Below are positions 25,689 to 34,225 of a stretch of DNA of 64,000 nucleotides, piece by piece (the first letter of the stretch is position 1; each line of letters opens with the position of its first letter). The stretch lies in contig JBCCGR010000008.1 of the NCBI GenBank assembly GCA_039029195.1, forward strand, positions 62,001-126,000, written 5' to 3'. Position numbers and translations under genes: made by a program. Source of the DNA: JBCCGR01 sp039029195. GTDB taxonomy: Bacteria; Pseudomonadota; Alphaproteobacteria; Rhizobiales; Rhizobiaceae. The notes beneath the pieces are model-generated. The model ran no database searches, was not told where the DNA came from, and saw only the letters and a list, made by a program, of their open reading frames with translations.

Positions 25689-26345
25689 ATGATGAGCGAA
25701 GCTCAAGTGCTTAAAGCTGAGCGGCGTGAACGGGTCGGCAAGGGGGCCGCTCGAGCATTGCGTCGTGAACACAAAATTCCAGCCGTAATCTACGGCGACA
25801 AAAAACCCCCTGTTGCAATCGCCATTTCCTACAAGGAAACCCATCAGCGGATTCACGCTGGCGGTTTCATGACCAACATTCTGGAAATCGACGTGGGGGA
25901 TGAAAAATTCCGCGTTCTGCCGAAGGATTATCAGCTCGATCCAGTGCGCGATTTTCCAATGCATGTGGATTTCCTGCGCATTTCCAAGAATGCCAGCGTC
26001 ACACTGGACATTCCGGTTCAGTTCCTGAACGAGGAAATCTGCCCGGGCCTCAAGGCTGGCGGCGTGCTCAACGTTGTGCGTTATACGGTTGAAGTGGACT
26101 GCCCGGCGGACAAGATTCCGGATTCCATCGTCGTTGATCTGGATGGCTTCAACCTGGGTGACTCTGTGCATATCTCGGACGTCACACTGGACGAAGGTGT
26201 TGTTCCAACGATCACCGATCGCGACTTCACCATCGCTACGATTGCCGCACCGGCTGGACTGAAGTCTGACGAAGACGAAGCTGAAGAAGTCGAAGCGGAA
26301 GAAGGTGCAGAAGAAGCACCGGAAGAAGAACAGAGCGAAGAGTAA
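25689..26345 (+). CDS. rplY: 50S ribosomal protein L25 / general stress protein Ctc
   Basis: 218 residues: L25 beta-barrel that binds 5S rRNA (about 1-95, with RERVGKGAARALRREHKIPAVIYG), the C-terminal Ctc/TL5 domain (about 98-190) and an acidic tail of mostly Glu and Asp from residue 195. Long L25 forms of this length are usual in alphaproteobacteria. A TTAGGAG ribosome site precedes two consecutive ATG codons (25689 and 25692); either may initiate. It heads the rplY-pth-ychF block, followed by a strong hairpin at 26358-26398. Confidence 0.94.
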   Translation: MMSEAQVLKAERRERVGKGAARALRREHKIPAVIYGDKKPPVAIAISYKETHQRIHAGGFMTNILEIDVGDEKFRVLPKDYQLDPVRDFPMHVDFLRISKNASVTLDIPVQFLNEEICPGLKAGGVLNVVRYTVEVDCPADKIPDSIVVDLDGFNLGDSVHISDVTLDEGVVPTITDRDFTIATIAAPAGLKSDEDEAEEVEAEEGAEEAPEEEQSEE

Positions 26346-26357
26346 CTTCGTTCGAAT

Positions 26358-26398
26358 TTGGAACAGCCTCCGCCCTCTCGGCGAACCGGCTGTTCCAA
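26358..26398. terminator. Hairpin after rplY
   Basis: A perfect 11-bp stem (TTGGAACAGCC at 26358-26368, GGCTGTTCCAA at 26388-26398) encloses a smaller CGCC/GGCG hairpin. There is no U-run after it, so it may slow or process the transcript or give partial termination between rplY and pth rather than a full stop. Confidence 0.5.
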
Positions 26399-26454
26399 TC
26401 AATGATTGACCACACATTTCAACTGAAACGCTGTGACAATTCGGGAAGGCGGTC

Positions 26455-27174
26455 ATGCTTGTCATTGCAGGACTTGGAAATCCCGGACCCAAATATGCCG
26501 ACCACCGCCACAATATCGGATTCATGGCGGTGGATCGCATTTTTGACGCTGGTGGCTTTTCTCCCTGGAAATCCAAACACCGCGCTTTCATCAGCGAAGG
26601 CAAGCTCGGCGGCGAGAAAGTGCTGCTCGTCAAACCATCAACATTCATGAATGAGTCCGGTCGGGCGGTCGGCGAGATTGCCCGCTTCTTCAAACTGTCA
26701 CCGCAAGATGTCGTGGTCATCTATGACGAGTTGGACCTTCCACCCGGCAAGGTGAAAATGAAAACCGGTGGTGGTGCGGGCGGTCACAACGGTATTCGTT
26801 CCATCGACAGCCATATTGGGAAAGACTATCGCCGTGTTCGGCTGGGCATTGGTCATCCGGGCGACAAATCACGTGTGCACAGTCACGTACTGGGAGACTT
26901 TGCCAAACGTGATCAGGACTGGCTGGACCCGCTCTTGGACGCTGTGGCACGCCATGCGCCATTGCTCGCCGAAGGTTCTGATTCAACCTTCATGAACAAG
27001 GTGCATCTGGATACGCAAGGTAGCACACCAGCGTCAAAGCCTTCGCGATCCCAAAACAGAACCGGCATGGGGCAAAGCCACATTCGGCAAGCCCGACCCA
27101 AAAAGCCATCCGTTGCGCCACCAAAGACCGGTCCCATGGCCGACATGCTGGCAAAACTGCTTGGAAAAAACTGA
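26455..27174 (+). CDS. pth: Peptidyl-tRNA hydrolase
   Basis: 239 residues; releases tRNA from peptidyl-tRNAs that drop off the ribosome. N-terminal GLGNPGPKYADHRHNIGFMAVD includes the catalytic His near 19; KPSTFMNESGRAVGE near 61, VIYDELDLPPGKVKMKTGGGAGGHNGIRSI near 88 and RVRLGIGHPG complete the family set. The last 50 residues are a basic, Pro/Gln-rich extension common in alphaproteobacterial Pth. A GGGAAGG site precedes the ATG. It is followed 49 bases later by ychF. Confidence 0.95.
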   Translation: MLVIAGLGNPGPKYADHRHNIGFMAVDRIFDAGGFSPWKSKHRAFISEGKLGGEKVLLVKPSTFMNESGRAVGEIARFFKLSPQDVVVIYDELDLPPGKVKMKTGGGAGGHNGIRSIDSHIGKDYRRVRLGIGHPGDKSRVHSHVLGDFAKRDQDWLDPLLDAVARHAPLLAEGSDSTFMNKVHLDTQGSTPASKPSRSQNRTGMGQSHIRQARPKKPSVAPPKTGPMADMLAKLLGKN

Positions 27175-27223
27175 ACAAACTCGCGCCGACGACACATAGG
27201 CGCAAACATCTCGGAGTGACCTG

Positions 27224-28321
27224 ATGGGTTTCAAGTGCGGTATTGTTGGTTTGCCCAATGTTGGAAAGTCAACGCTGTTCAACGCATTGACCAAGACGGC
27301 TGCCGCGCAGGCGGCCAACTATCCTTTCTGCACCATTGAGCCCAACACCGGCGATGTTGCCGTTCCCGACCCACGCCTTTCGAAGATCGCAACCATTGCC
27401 GCCTCGAAGGAAGTCATTCCCACACGGCTAACCTTTGTCGACATTGCCGGCCTGGTCCGGGGCGCGTCCAAAGGGGAAGGTTTGGGCAACCAGTTTCTGG
27501 CCAACATTCGCGAGACCGACGCCATTGCGCATGTGCTGCGGTGCTTCGATGATGATGACATCTCCCATGTGGAGGGTCAGATCGACCCGCGGGCTGATGC
27601 TGACACGATTGACACAGAGCTCATGCTTGCGGATCTCGAGAGTCTTGAACGGCGCATAGTCAATGTTCGCAAGAAGGCGACCGGCAAAGACAAGGAAGCC
27701 ATGGCAGAACTGCCGGTCATGGAGATCGCCCTTGCCCTCCTGCAGGACGGCAAACCGACCCGGCTTGCGGACATTTCGTCCGATCAGGAGAAGATCTTCA
27801 GGGGCCTCAATCTGCTCACCTCAAAACCGGTGCTTTACGTGTGCAATGTGGACGAAGGATCAGCTGCAACCGGCAACAAATACTCTGAAGCCGTGGCACA
27901 AATGGCTGCTGAACAGGGTGCCGGTTACGTGGTCATCTCTGCTGCGATTGAATCTGAAATTGCCCAGCTCGATGAAGATGAGCAGGCTGAATATATGGAG
28001 GCCATCGGCCTTGAAGAGCCTGGGCTCGACCGCTTGATCCGCGCCGGTTACGAGCTTCTCGAACTGATCACCTATTTCACTGCGGGGCCGAAGGAAACGC
28101 GGGCCTGGACGGTTTCAACCGGCACCAAGGCACCGCAGGCCGCCGGTGTTATTCATACGGACTTTGAGCGCGGCTTTATCCGCGCGCAGACCATAGGTTT
28201 CGATGACTACGTCTCTCTCGGTGGAGAAACGGCTGCAAAGGAAGCTGGCAAAGCCCGCGATGAAGGCAAGGAATATGTGGTGTCGGATGGCGATGTGATG
28301 CTCTTCAAGTTCAACACTTAG
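27224..28321 (+). CDS. ychF: Redox-regulated ATPase YchF (Obg-like P-loop protein)
   Basis: 365 residues of the TRAFAC OLA1/YchF family. Walker A GLPNVGKSTLFNALT lies at 8-22, switch/Walker B FVDIAGLVRGAS near 68, and the nucleotide specificity motif is NVDE-like (VCNVDEGS near 206) rather than NKxD, consistent with ATP preference. The C-terminal TGS domain (about 280-365) contains TYFTAGPKETRAWTV and GFIRAQTI. Ribosome-associated stress protein in other bacteria. Its TAG stop is the first codon-equivalent of a repeat element. Confidence 0.95.
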   Translation: MGFKCGIVGLPNVGKSTLFNALTKTAAAQAANYPFCTIEPNTGDVAVPDPRLSKIATIAASKEVIPTRLTFVDIAGLVRGASKGEGLGNQFLANIRETDAIAHVLRCFDDDDISHVEGQIDPRADADTIDTELMLADLESLERRIVNVRKKATGKDKEAMAELPVMEIALALLQDGKPTRLADISSDQEKIFRGLNLLTSKPVLYVCNVDEGSAATGNKYSEAVAQMAAEQGAGYVVISAAIESEIAQLDEDEQAEYMEAIGLEEPGLDRLIRAGYELLELITYFTAGPKETRAWTVSTGTKAPQAAGVIHTDFERGFIRAQTIGFDDYVSLGGETAAKEAGKARDEGKEYVVSDGDVMLFKFNT

Positions 28322-28422
28322 AGCGCATCACCGTTTCAGGGAAACGCTTCTGCGCTCCAAGCACTTGTTTTGCCGCGGTTCCTTGTCCTTTTGATGATTC
28401 CATCAAAAGGTGAACGGCTCTA
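28319..28422. repeat. RIME-like intergenic repeat, copy A
   Basis: A roughly 104-bp element with inverted ends TAGAGC (28319-28324) and GCTCTA (28417-28422). Inside are GTTTCAGGGAAAC and a CTTTTGATG/CATCAAAAG stem. It shares length, ends and many internal positions with the element at 57810-57912. It lies between two convergent genes and starts with the ychF stop codon. Resembles rhizobial RIME elements. Confidence 0.55.
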
Positions 28423-28435
28423 GAGCGCCAGACCT

Positions 28436-29008
28436 CTACCCCGACCGCGCTGCCACCCGTTTCCCGAAGGAGGCGTAAGTGTGCGCATCCGGGTCAAAAC
28501 CAGGCTTTGAAACCGGGTGCCCGGAGGCATCGTCCGCATAGTCGAAATTGACACCGCTTCCTTCAACAAGACGGTTCATCATGTTGAACAGACCGCACAC
28601 CTGGATTGCGGAATAGAGCGCCTCATCATCCCAGCCCGCATCGTAGACTGCATCGGCATCGCGCTGCACAAGTTTGCTCGGAAGCACCGTCAGTTTCTTC
28701 ACATAGTGGAACAGAGGCTTGAGTTTATCCTCCACTGGCGCGCTGTCGATGTCGTCCAGAAGGGCGGCGACCAGGCCTTCTTCAATTCCGAACGCTTCGG
28801 CATAAATTTCGTGGGATCCGGCGCAGAATGTGCAGGCATTCAGCGATGACACATAGGTGGCGATGAGTTCTCTTTCGCCGACCGTAAGCGGGCTCTCCTC
28901 GCGCATGACACTATCAATGAACGACATCAGTGCGGCCATGCCGTTGGGAAAGCGTCCAAACAGGTCGGCGAGGTGCGCGGTTTCCGGTAGACTTCTGATA
29001 AGGGCCAT
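28436..29008 (-). CDS. AhpD-like / carboxymuconolactone decarboxylase family protein
   Basis: 190 residues from the ATG at 29008, which aligns better with the family than the upstream in-frame start at 29044. The redox motif CTFCAGSH (CxxC plus His three residues later) sits near residue 65, inside a helical bundle. Such peroxidase-related proteins use the two Cys to reduce peroxides or adaptor proteins. N-terminal MALIRSLPETAHLADLFGRFP is family-like. Single gene between a repeat element and a divergent membrane protein gene. Confidence 0.85.
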   Translation of the reverse strand: MALIRSLPETAHLADLFGRFPNGMAALMSFIDSVMREESPLTVGERELIATYVSSLNACTFCAGSHEIYAEAFGIEEGLVAALLDDIDSAPVEDKLKPLFHYVKKLTVLPSKLVQRDADAVYDAGWDDEALYSAIQVCGLFNMMNRLVEGSGVNFDYADDASGHPVSKPGFDPDAHTYASFGKRVAARSG

Positions 29009-29101
29009 AGAACAAGTTCCTGGATTCGAAATATTTCCTGTCAAAGGCTAGCGAATTTCCGGCGACACCGCCATCATTGCCCTGAATCTATATTCACCTC
29101 T

Positions 29102-29719
29102 TTGCCGGGCGACTGCTCCGTTATGATGACACAAACCCACCTGTTGGTGGCTGCAGCCGTTCTTGCAAAGCCTGGCAAACCACTGCGCAACGCTGCCGCA
29201 CTCGCAGGGAGTTTCATGCCGGATCTTGCGATTTTCTGGCTGCTTGGCTGGTCAAAGATTGCCGGGATACCGGAAATGAAGGTCTGGCGGGAGATTTACT
29301 GGCAGGAGCCGTGGCACACGCGTGTCGCCATGGGAAACTCAATTCCGCTTTATGTTTTCCTCTTCGCTCTGGGCTGGATACTCATCCGCAACGTGCCGAA
29401 ACGCGAAGCATTTGGCGGATTTCTGACAATCTTTGCGCTCGGCGCGCTTTTGCATCTGGCAGGAGATCTGCCGGTGCATGTTCAGGATGCCCACGCGCAT
29501 TTCTGGCCGATCAGCGACTGGCGCTTTGTTTCACCTGTTTCCTATTGGAACCCTGCGCACTATGGCGATGTTTTTCAGATTTTTGAGGCTATTCTAGCCC
29601 TCGGTCTGATTGTGATTCTTGCAACGCGCTTTAAGGACTTATGGGCGCGCATCCTGCTCGGACTGGCAGCAGCCCTTTATGTGGGCGTGCCCGCTTACTT
29701 CTATTTGACACTGGGATAA
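29102..29719 (+). CDS. Polytopic membrane protein, possibly of the YdjM/DUF457 metal-dependent hydrolase type
   Basis: About 205 residues with five likely membrane helices. The start may be internal (MMTQTHLLV near residue 8). Conserved-looking polar residues are placed as in the YdjM/YbcI family: THLLVAA at the start, a GSFMPDLAIF segment, HLAGDLPVH near 120, DAHAHFWPISDWRF and a late HYGDVF. That family is proposed to be a membrane-bound metal hydrolase but its substrate is unknown, and the similarity here is modest. The next gene starts 4 bases after its stop, implying a shared transcript with two MaoC dehydratases. Confidence 0.6.
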   Translation: MPGDCSVMMTQTHLLVAAAVLAKPGKPLRNAAALAGSFMPDLAIFWLLGWSKIAGIPEMKVWREIYWQEPWHTRVAMGNSIPLYVFLFALGWILIRNVPKREAFGGFLTIFALGALLHLAGDLPVHVQDAHAHFWPISDWRFVSPVSYWNPAHYGDVFQIFEAILALGLIVILATRFKDLWARILLGLAAALYVGVPAYFYLTLG

Positions 29720-29723
29720 ACAA

Positions 29724-30191
29724 TTGACGGAAAAGCGATATTTCGAGGACTTTGTCGAAGGAGAGGTCATTTCGTCTGGTCCCTACCCTGTCTCCAAGGA
29801 AGAGATTATCGCCTTTGCGAGCGAGTTTGATCCGCAACCATTTCACCTTGACGAAGAAGCGGCGAAGCTGTCTCCACTCGGCGGACTGGCAGCTTCGGGT
29901 TGGCATACATGCAGCATCTTCATGCGCATGATGTGTGATGGATTTTTGAAGAACACAGCGTCACAAGGTTCACCCGGCGTTGAAAATGTGAAGTGGCACA
30001 GGCCTGTCCGACCAGGAGATGTCTTGATCGGCTCATCCACCGTCCTTTCCAAATCGACTTCGAAATCGCGCCCGGACCTGGGCTTCATTCGACTTTCCCA
30101 CGAGGTCCAGAACCACAAGGGTGAAACGGTCATGACCCTGGAAAACACCGGCATGATGGGCGTGCGCGGTCCGGAGCATAGCGAGCAATGA
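29724..30191 (+). CDS. MaoC family dehydratase (hot-dog fold)
   Basis: 155 residues starting at TTG, 4 bases after the membrane protein gene. The hydratase motif ASEFDPQPFHLDEEAA (Asp and His of the R-specific enoyl hydratase site) is near 36, and GLAASGWHTCSIFMRMM near 58 is typical. Likely hydrates enoyl-CoA-type substrates in the cytoplasm. Overlaps the following paralogue by 4 bases (ATGA), so the two are translated together and may form a heterodimer. Confidence 0.85.
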   Translation: MTEKRYFEDFVEGEVISSGPYPVSKEEIIAFASEFDPQPFHLDEEAAKLSPLGGLAASGWHTCSIFMRMMCDGFLKNTASQGSPGVENVKWHRPVRPGDVLIGSSTVLSKSTSKSRPDLGFIRLSHEVQNHKGETVMTLENTGMMGVRGPEHSEQ

Positions 30192-30664
30192 GCCTGTTTG
30201 ATGCCCTCAAAATGAACCAGGATCATCTTCTCGGCGAACATACTTTTATCGCCGAGGACATCAAGCGCTTCGCCGCACTCTATGATCCTCAGCCATTTCA
30301 TCTGGATGAAGCCGAGGCGGAGGCGAGCATCTTTGGCAGGCTTTGCGCATCGGGCTGGCACACGGCCAGTGTCTGGATGCGCAAGAATGTGGATTTTGGG
30401 CTTGATGGTATAGCCAGGGCGTCAGGCTATGATGGTCCGCTCCCCATCGGTGGCCCCTCACCGGGTGTGAAGCGGGTAAGCTGGCTGCTGCCAGTCTATG
30501 AAGGCGATACCATTCGTTACTATGGTTCGTTCACGTCCAAGCGGCCGCTGAACTCAAAGCCCGGTTGGGGCATGGTCGGTCATTTCAGCCACGGCATCAA
30601 TCAGGATGGCGATCGCGTCATCGAAATCGAAGGCGCATTCATGCTTGGGCTAGGGCCAACATAG
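30188..30664 (+). CDS. MaoC family dehydratase, tandem paralogue
   Basis: 158 residues, same fold as the preceding gene. The active-site motif AALYDPQPFHLDEAEA near 40 and LCASGWHTASVWMRK near 57 match the upstream protein closely. GPSPGVKRVSWLLPVYEGDTIRYYG follows in the second half. Probably arose by tandem duplication. A lone pair of MaoC proteins without other fatty-acid genes is commonly annotated in alphaproteobacteria; substrate unknown. Confidence 0.85.
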   Translation: MSLFDALKMNQDHLLGEHTFIAEDIKRFAALYDPQPFHLDEAEAEASIFGRLCASGWHTASVWMRKNVDFGLDGIARASGYDGPLPIGGPSPGVKRVSWLLPVYEGDTIRYYGSFTSKRPLNSKPGWGMVGHFSHGINQDGDRVIEIEGAFMLGLGPT

Positions 30665-30678
30665 AGGAATAGGGGTTC

Positions 30679-31341
30679 TTATTCGATTTTTAGTACGGCG
30701 CAACTAACGGCTATTTTCTGAAACATCTTTGGCAAGTAAGAGACGATTTTCTTCCAGTTGTGAAATTTGTAAAATGGCGTGAAAATTCTGATCAACAGTC
30801 GGAATCTCTCCCGACGATTTCGCTTCAGCATAGAAAAGTATGAGCTTTCTACTTCAACAATCCTGCTCGCCATCATCTGCGAACCAGGAAACAACGCCTG
30901 AATTTGCTCGGGCGTAGGACGAAACATCGTATCTATCGGGTCGTTGTGATACGGAAATCTGAATGGAACGGAAGCAACCACATAGCCGGGTTTTTGGCAA
31001 ATTTGTTGCATTGCCGAGCATATGTTTTGCGGCTGCTCAACATGCTCCAAGAGGTTGGAACATAGAACGATATTGATATTTTTTGACTTAAGCAGATTGA
31101 GCAATTCGGCTTCGCAGATATCACCAACAAAGTCGACGCCTTCATCTTCCTTCAGGTCATTGTGGATGACGTCCACACCCAGCTTTTGCAGCGGATCAAA
31201 TATCTCAAGGTTTAGTACGGGTTGACTGGTTTTTCTGAACTCTGCAGTGGAACTACCAACATTCAATAAAACAGACTCTGGATGAGCTTCGCACAGTTTT
31301 ATAATCTCTTGCCCGATCCAGCGGGCCTCTGGCTCCATCAT
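30679..31341 (-). CDS. Class I SAM-dependent methyltransferase, AT-richer gene
   Basis: 220 residues. The SAM-binding loop is LLNVGSSTAEF near 27; an acidic end-of-strand residue occurs in LNLEIFD near 45, then a strand-4 segment INIVLCSNLLEHVEQPQNICSAM near 92 and VVASVPFRFPYHNDPIDTMFRPT near 120. This resembles methyltransferases found in polysaccharide or O-antigen clusters. Codon choice is clearly more A/T than neighbours (many AAA, ATT, TTT), which suggests recent acquisition. It lies opposite and 15 bases from the second MaoC gene and 44 bases from apt. Confidence 0.72.
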   Translation of the reverse strand: MMEPEARWIGQEIIKLCEAHPESVLLNVGSSTAEFRKTSQPVLNLEIFDPLQKLGVDVIHNDLKEDEGVDFVGDICEAELLNLLKSKNINIVLCSNLLEHVEQPQNICSAMQQICQKPGYVVASVPFRFPYHNDPIDTMFRPTPEQIQALFPGSQMMASRIVEVESSYFSMLKRNRRERFRLLIRIFTPFYKFHNWKKIVSYLPKMFQKIAVSCAVLKIE

Positions 31342-31384
31342 AGCTATTCTCCAACCTCACAGAAGCCGACCAACAAGTGCAGCT

Positions 31385-31927
31385 CTAAAGCCCCTCATAC
31401 TCGATCAGCGTCCGAACAGGTACATCGAGCGCCTCGATCTTCTTGCGTCCGCCAAGATCGGGAAGGTCAATCACAAAGCAGGCCGCAATCACTTCGGCTC
31501 CCAGCTGCTTCAGCAGTTTGACGGCGCCTTCAGCCGTGCCACCTGTGGCAATCAGATCATCGACTAGCAGTACCTTGTCTCCGGGATTGATCGCATCCTT
31601 GTGCATCTCCATTTCGTCAATGCCGTATTCAAGAGAGTAGGCAATGCGAACCGTCTCATGGGGCAGCTTTCCCTTTTTGCGGATAGGCACAAATCCGGCT
31701 GACATCTGATGTGCCATGGCGCCACCAAGAATGAAGCCCCGCGCCTCAATTCCAGCCACCTGGTCGATGCGATCGCCAATGTATGGATGCACCAGTTCAT
31801 CGACCGCACGGCGAAAGGCGCGCGGCTTGTTCAGCATTGTCGTGATATCCCGGAACAGGATGCCTTCATGGGGGTAATCCGGAATGGTTCGGATTGCCGC
31901 TTCAAGTTCTTCGCGAATGTTGCCCAA
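31385..31927 (-). CDS. apt: Adenine phosphoribosyltransferase
   Basis: 180 residues; salvages adenine to AMP using PRPP. Family set: IRTIPDYPHEGILFRDIT near 13-30, GIEARGFILGGAMAHQM near 58, IRKKGKLPHETVRIAYSLEYG near 82 and the PRPP loop VLLVDDLIATGGTAEGAVKLL near 119. Full length. Follows petC on the same strand after a strong terminator, so it has its own promoter within about 40 bases of AT-richer sequence. Confidence 0.95.
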   Translation of the reverse strand: MGNIREELEAAIRTIPDYPHEGILFRDITTMLNKPRAFRRAVDELVHPYIGDRIDQVAGIEARGFILGGAMAHQMSAGFVPIRKKGKLPHETVRIAYSLEYGIDEMEMHKDAINPGDKVLLVDDLIATGGTAEGAVKLLKQLGAEVIAACFVIDLPDLGGRKKIEALDVPVRTLIEYEGL

Positions 31928-31968
31928 TGGTAAGCCCCTTACCGTTTCCGTGCGTTCGTTTCGTCACA

Positions 31969-32003
31969 TAAAAAAGCCCCCTGCCGGAGTACGGCAAGAG
32001 GCT
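31969..32003 (-). terminator. Rho-independent terminator of the petABC operon
   Basis: On the minus strand AGCCTCTTGCC (32003 down) pairs with GGCAGGGGGCT around a short loop, immediately followed by TTTTTT at 31975-31970. It begins about 24 bases after the petC stop codon. Classic stem plus U-tract. Confidence 0.85.
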
Positions 32004-32026
32004 CTGTTTGTCTTTTTCAAATCCGC

Positions 32027-32860
32027 TTAGTTTTTGAGGCCTGCCCAGACCTTTTTCTTGGTCATGTACAACATGCCAGCAAAAACAATCAGAAAGATCA
32101 TTACCATAAAGCCGGTGCGCTTGCGGTCGACCAGACCTGGTTCTGCGGTCCACATCAAAAACGCGGAAATGTCCTTAGCGTACTGATCGACGGTCTGTGG
32201 AGTTCCATCGTCATAATCGACCTGATCGTCCGACAGCGGGTTGGCCATGGCCAAAGCTTCACCGGCAATGAAGTAGGGATTGTAATGCGTTCCCTCTTCA
32301 ATCTTGGTGCCTTCGGGCGCGTCCTTGTAGCCAGTCATGAGCGAGTAGATATAATCCGGCCCGTTTTCGGCATACATGGTGAAAACGTCGAACACGAAGG
32401 TTGGAAAGCCACGTTCAGGTGCGCGTGCCTTGGCAAGCAGCGACATGTCAGGTGGAGCTGCACCATTGTTGGCTGATGCCGCTTCTTCCACGTTGGCATA
32501 AGGAGACGGGAAGCGGTCAGCGGGTTTTGCCGGCACGTCTTCAACTTCGCCATCAGCATTCGGTTCGCTGGGAACCTCATATTCTGCAGCGATGGCCTTT
32601 ACCTGAGCAGGCGAGTATCCGATTTTCTCCAGATCGCGGAACGCCACCAGATCGAGAGAATGGCACGACGCACAGACCTCACGATAGATCTTGAAGCCAC
32701 GCTGAAGCTGGCCAATGTCCCACTTGCCAAACGGCCCGGCAAACGACCAGCTTTGTTCGCGTGGTTTGTTTTTCGGATAGTTGGCGGCCTGAGCAGACCC
32801 CAGACCAACCGCGGCGCAAACAACCACAAGGCCCGCCAGTTTTGCCACAAACGATTTCAT
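32027..32860 (-). CDS. petC: Cytochrome c1, bc1 complex subunit
   Basis: 277 residues from the ATG at 32860; alternative Met codons at 32866 and 32875 and a longer frame to 32950 exist, but the latter runs through the petB end. Signal peptide ends SAQA near residue 24. Haem c motif CASCH near 60, the Met-ligand region near GEALAMANPL about 205, and a C-terminal membrane anchor (MVMIFLIVFAGMLYM) followed by basic residues. Transfers electrons from the Rieske centre to soluble or membrane cytochrome c. Last gene of petABC. Confidence 0.94.
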   Translation of the reverse strand: MKSFVAKLAGLVVVCAAVGLGSAQAANYPKNKPREQSWSFAGPFGKWDIGQLQRGFKIYREVCASCHSLDLVAFRDLEKIGYSPAQVKAIAAEYEVPSEPNADGEVEDVPAKPADRFPSPYANVEEAASANNGAAPPDMSLLAKARAPERGFPTFVFDVFTMYAENGPDYIYSLMTGYKDAPEGTKIEEGTHYNPYFIAGEALAMANPLSDDQVDYDDGTPQTVDQYAKDISAFLMWTAEPGLVDRKRTGFMVMIFLIVFAGMLYMTKKKVWAGLKN

Positions 32861-32897
32861 ATTCATCTCTTTCATCGTCAAAGCCTGAGCGGGCTGA

Positions 32898-34220
32898 TTA
32901 GCTTTTTGTTTCGGGTGCAGCGGCTGCGCCATCCGGTGTCGATGCCGCACCGCCCTTTTTGGCGAGCACAGCCTCTGTGATCGATGCTGGCATGGGCAAC
33001 GGTTTCTCGATCAGGCCCAGTACGGGGAGAATGATCAGGAAGTGCGCGAAGTACCAGAACGTGAATATCTGCGAGAAGATCACATACCAGCCTTCAGCAG
33101 GACGGGAGCCCAGATATCCAAGAATGATGCAGACGATCACGAACAGCCAGAAAAACTGCTTGTAGAGTGGCCGATAGTTGGCGGAGCGCACACGAGATGT
33201 ATCGAGCCAGGGCAGGAAGGCCAGGATCGCAATCGATCCAAACATGGCGAGAACGCCGCCAAGCTTCGAGTCGATCAGCACGATATCCGTGAACGGGATG
33301 CCAATGTTGAAGGTGACCGCACGCAGGATCGCGTAGAACGGCAGGAAGTACCATTCCGGCACGATGTGCGCAGGCGTCTTCAGACTGTCGGCCTGAATGT
33401 AGTTATCTGCATGGCCCAGATAGTCCGGCAGATAGAAAATAAAGTAGGCAAACAGGATGAAGAACACCACCAGAGCGAACGCATCCTTGATGGTCGCGTA
33501 AGGGGTGAACGCCACGGTGTCCTGACCGGACTTGACGTCAATCCCGGTTGGGTTGGTCTGTCCGGTTACATGGAGCGCCCACACGTGCAGGATGACGACG
33601 CCCGCGATCATGAAGGGCAGCAGATAGTGCAGTGAGAAGAACCGGTTAAGCGTTGGCTGTCCAACCGCATATCCACCGAGCAGAAATTCCTGCAAGCCTT
33701 CACCCACCAGTGGAATGGCGGAGAAGAAGCCAGTGATCACGGTCGCACCCCAAAGGCTCATCTGACCCCAAGGCAGAACGTAACCCATGAACGCGGTTGC
33801 CATCATAAGGAGATAGATGATGACGCCCAAAATCCACAGCACCTCGCGCGGAGCCTTATAAGACCCATAGTAAAGCCCGCGGAAAATATGCACATAAACC
33901 GCAACAAAGAACATTGACGCGCCAACTGCGTGCCAAATCTGCAGAATGTTGCCGCCGTTCACGTCACGGCGAATGAGATGCACACTTTCGAAGGCCTGAT
34001 CGACCTGCGGAATATAGTGCATGGCAAGCACAATGCCGGTGACGATCTGCGAAACCAGCATCAGCGCGAGAATACCACCAAATGTGTACCAGGTGTTCAG
34101 GTTGCGTGGCACCGGATAGGAAACGAAGCTGTCGTAGAGCAGACGCGGCAGCGGAAGCCGCGCGTCCATCCATTTTCCGATACCCGAAGTCGGTTGATAG
34201 GAAGAATGTCCACCGCTCAT
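32898..34220 (-). CDS. petB: Cytochrome b, bc1 complex subunit
   Basis: 440 residues, eight membrane helices. Haem-ligand His pairs lie in helices B and D (HAVGASMFFVAVYVHIFRG near 95-110 and FMIAGVVILHVWALHV near 200). The quinol-oxidation motif PEWYFLPFYAILRAV is near 297. The C-terminal extension past helix H is Ala/Thr-rich, as in many alphaproteobacteria. The start ATG follows the petA stop by 5 bases; the AGGAG ribosome site overlaps that stop region. Confidence 0.96.
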   Translation of the reverse strand: MSGGHSSYQPTSGIGKWMDARLPLPRLLYDSFVSYPVPRNLNTWYTFGGILALMLVSQIVTGIVLAMHYIPQVDQAFESVHLIRRDVNGGNILQIWHAVGASMFFVAVYVHIFRGLYYGSYKAPREVLWILGVIIYLLMMATAFMGYVLPWGQMSLWGATVITGFFSAIPLVGEGLQEFLLGGYAVGQPTLNRFFSLHYLLPFMIAGVVILHVWALHVTGQTNPTGIDVKSGQDTVAFTPYATIKDAFALVVFFILFAYFIFYLPDYLGHADNYIQADSLKTPAHIVPEWYFLPFYAILRAVTFNIGIPFTDIVLIDSKLGGVLAMFGSIAILAFLPWLDTSRVRSANYRPLYKQFFWLFVIVCIILGYLGSRPAEGWYVIFSQIFTFWYFAHFLIILPVLGLIEKPLPMPASITEAVLAKKGGAASTPDGAAAAPETKS

Positions 34221-34225
34221 GAGGT

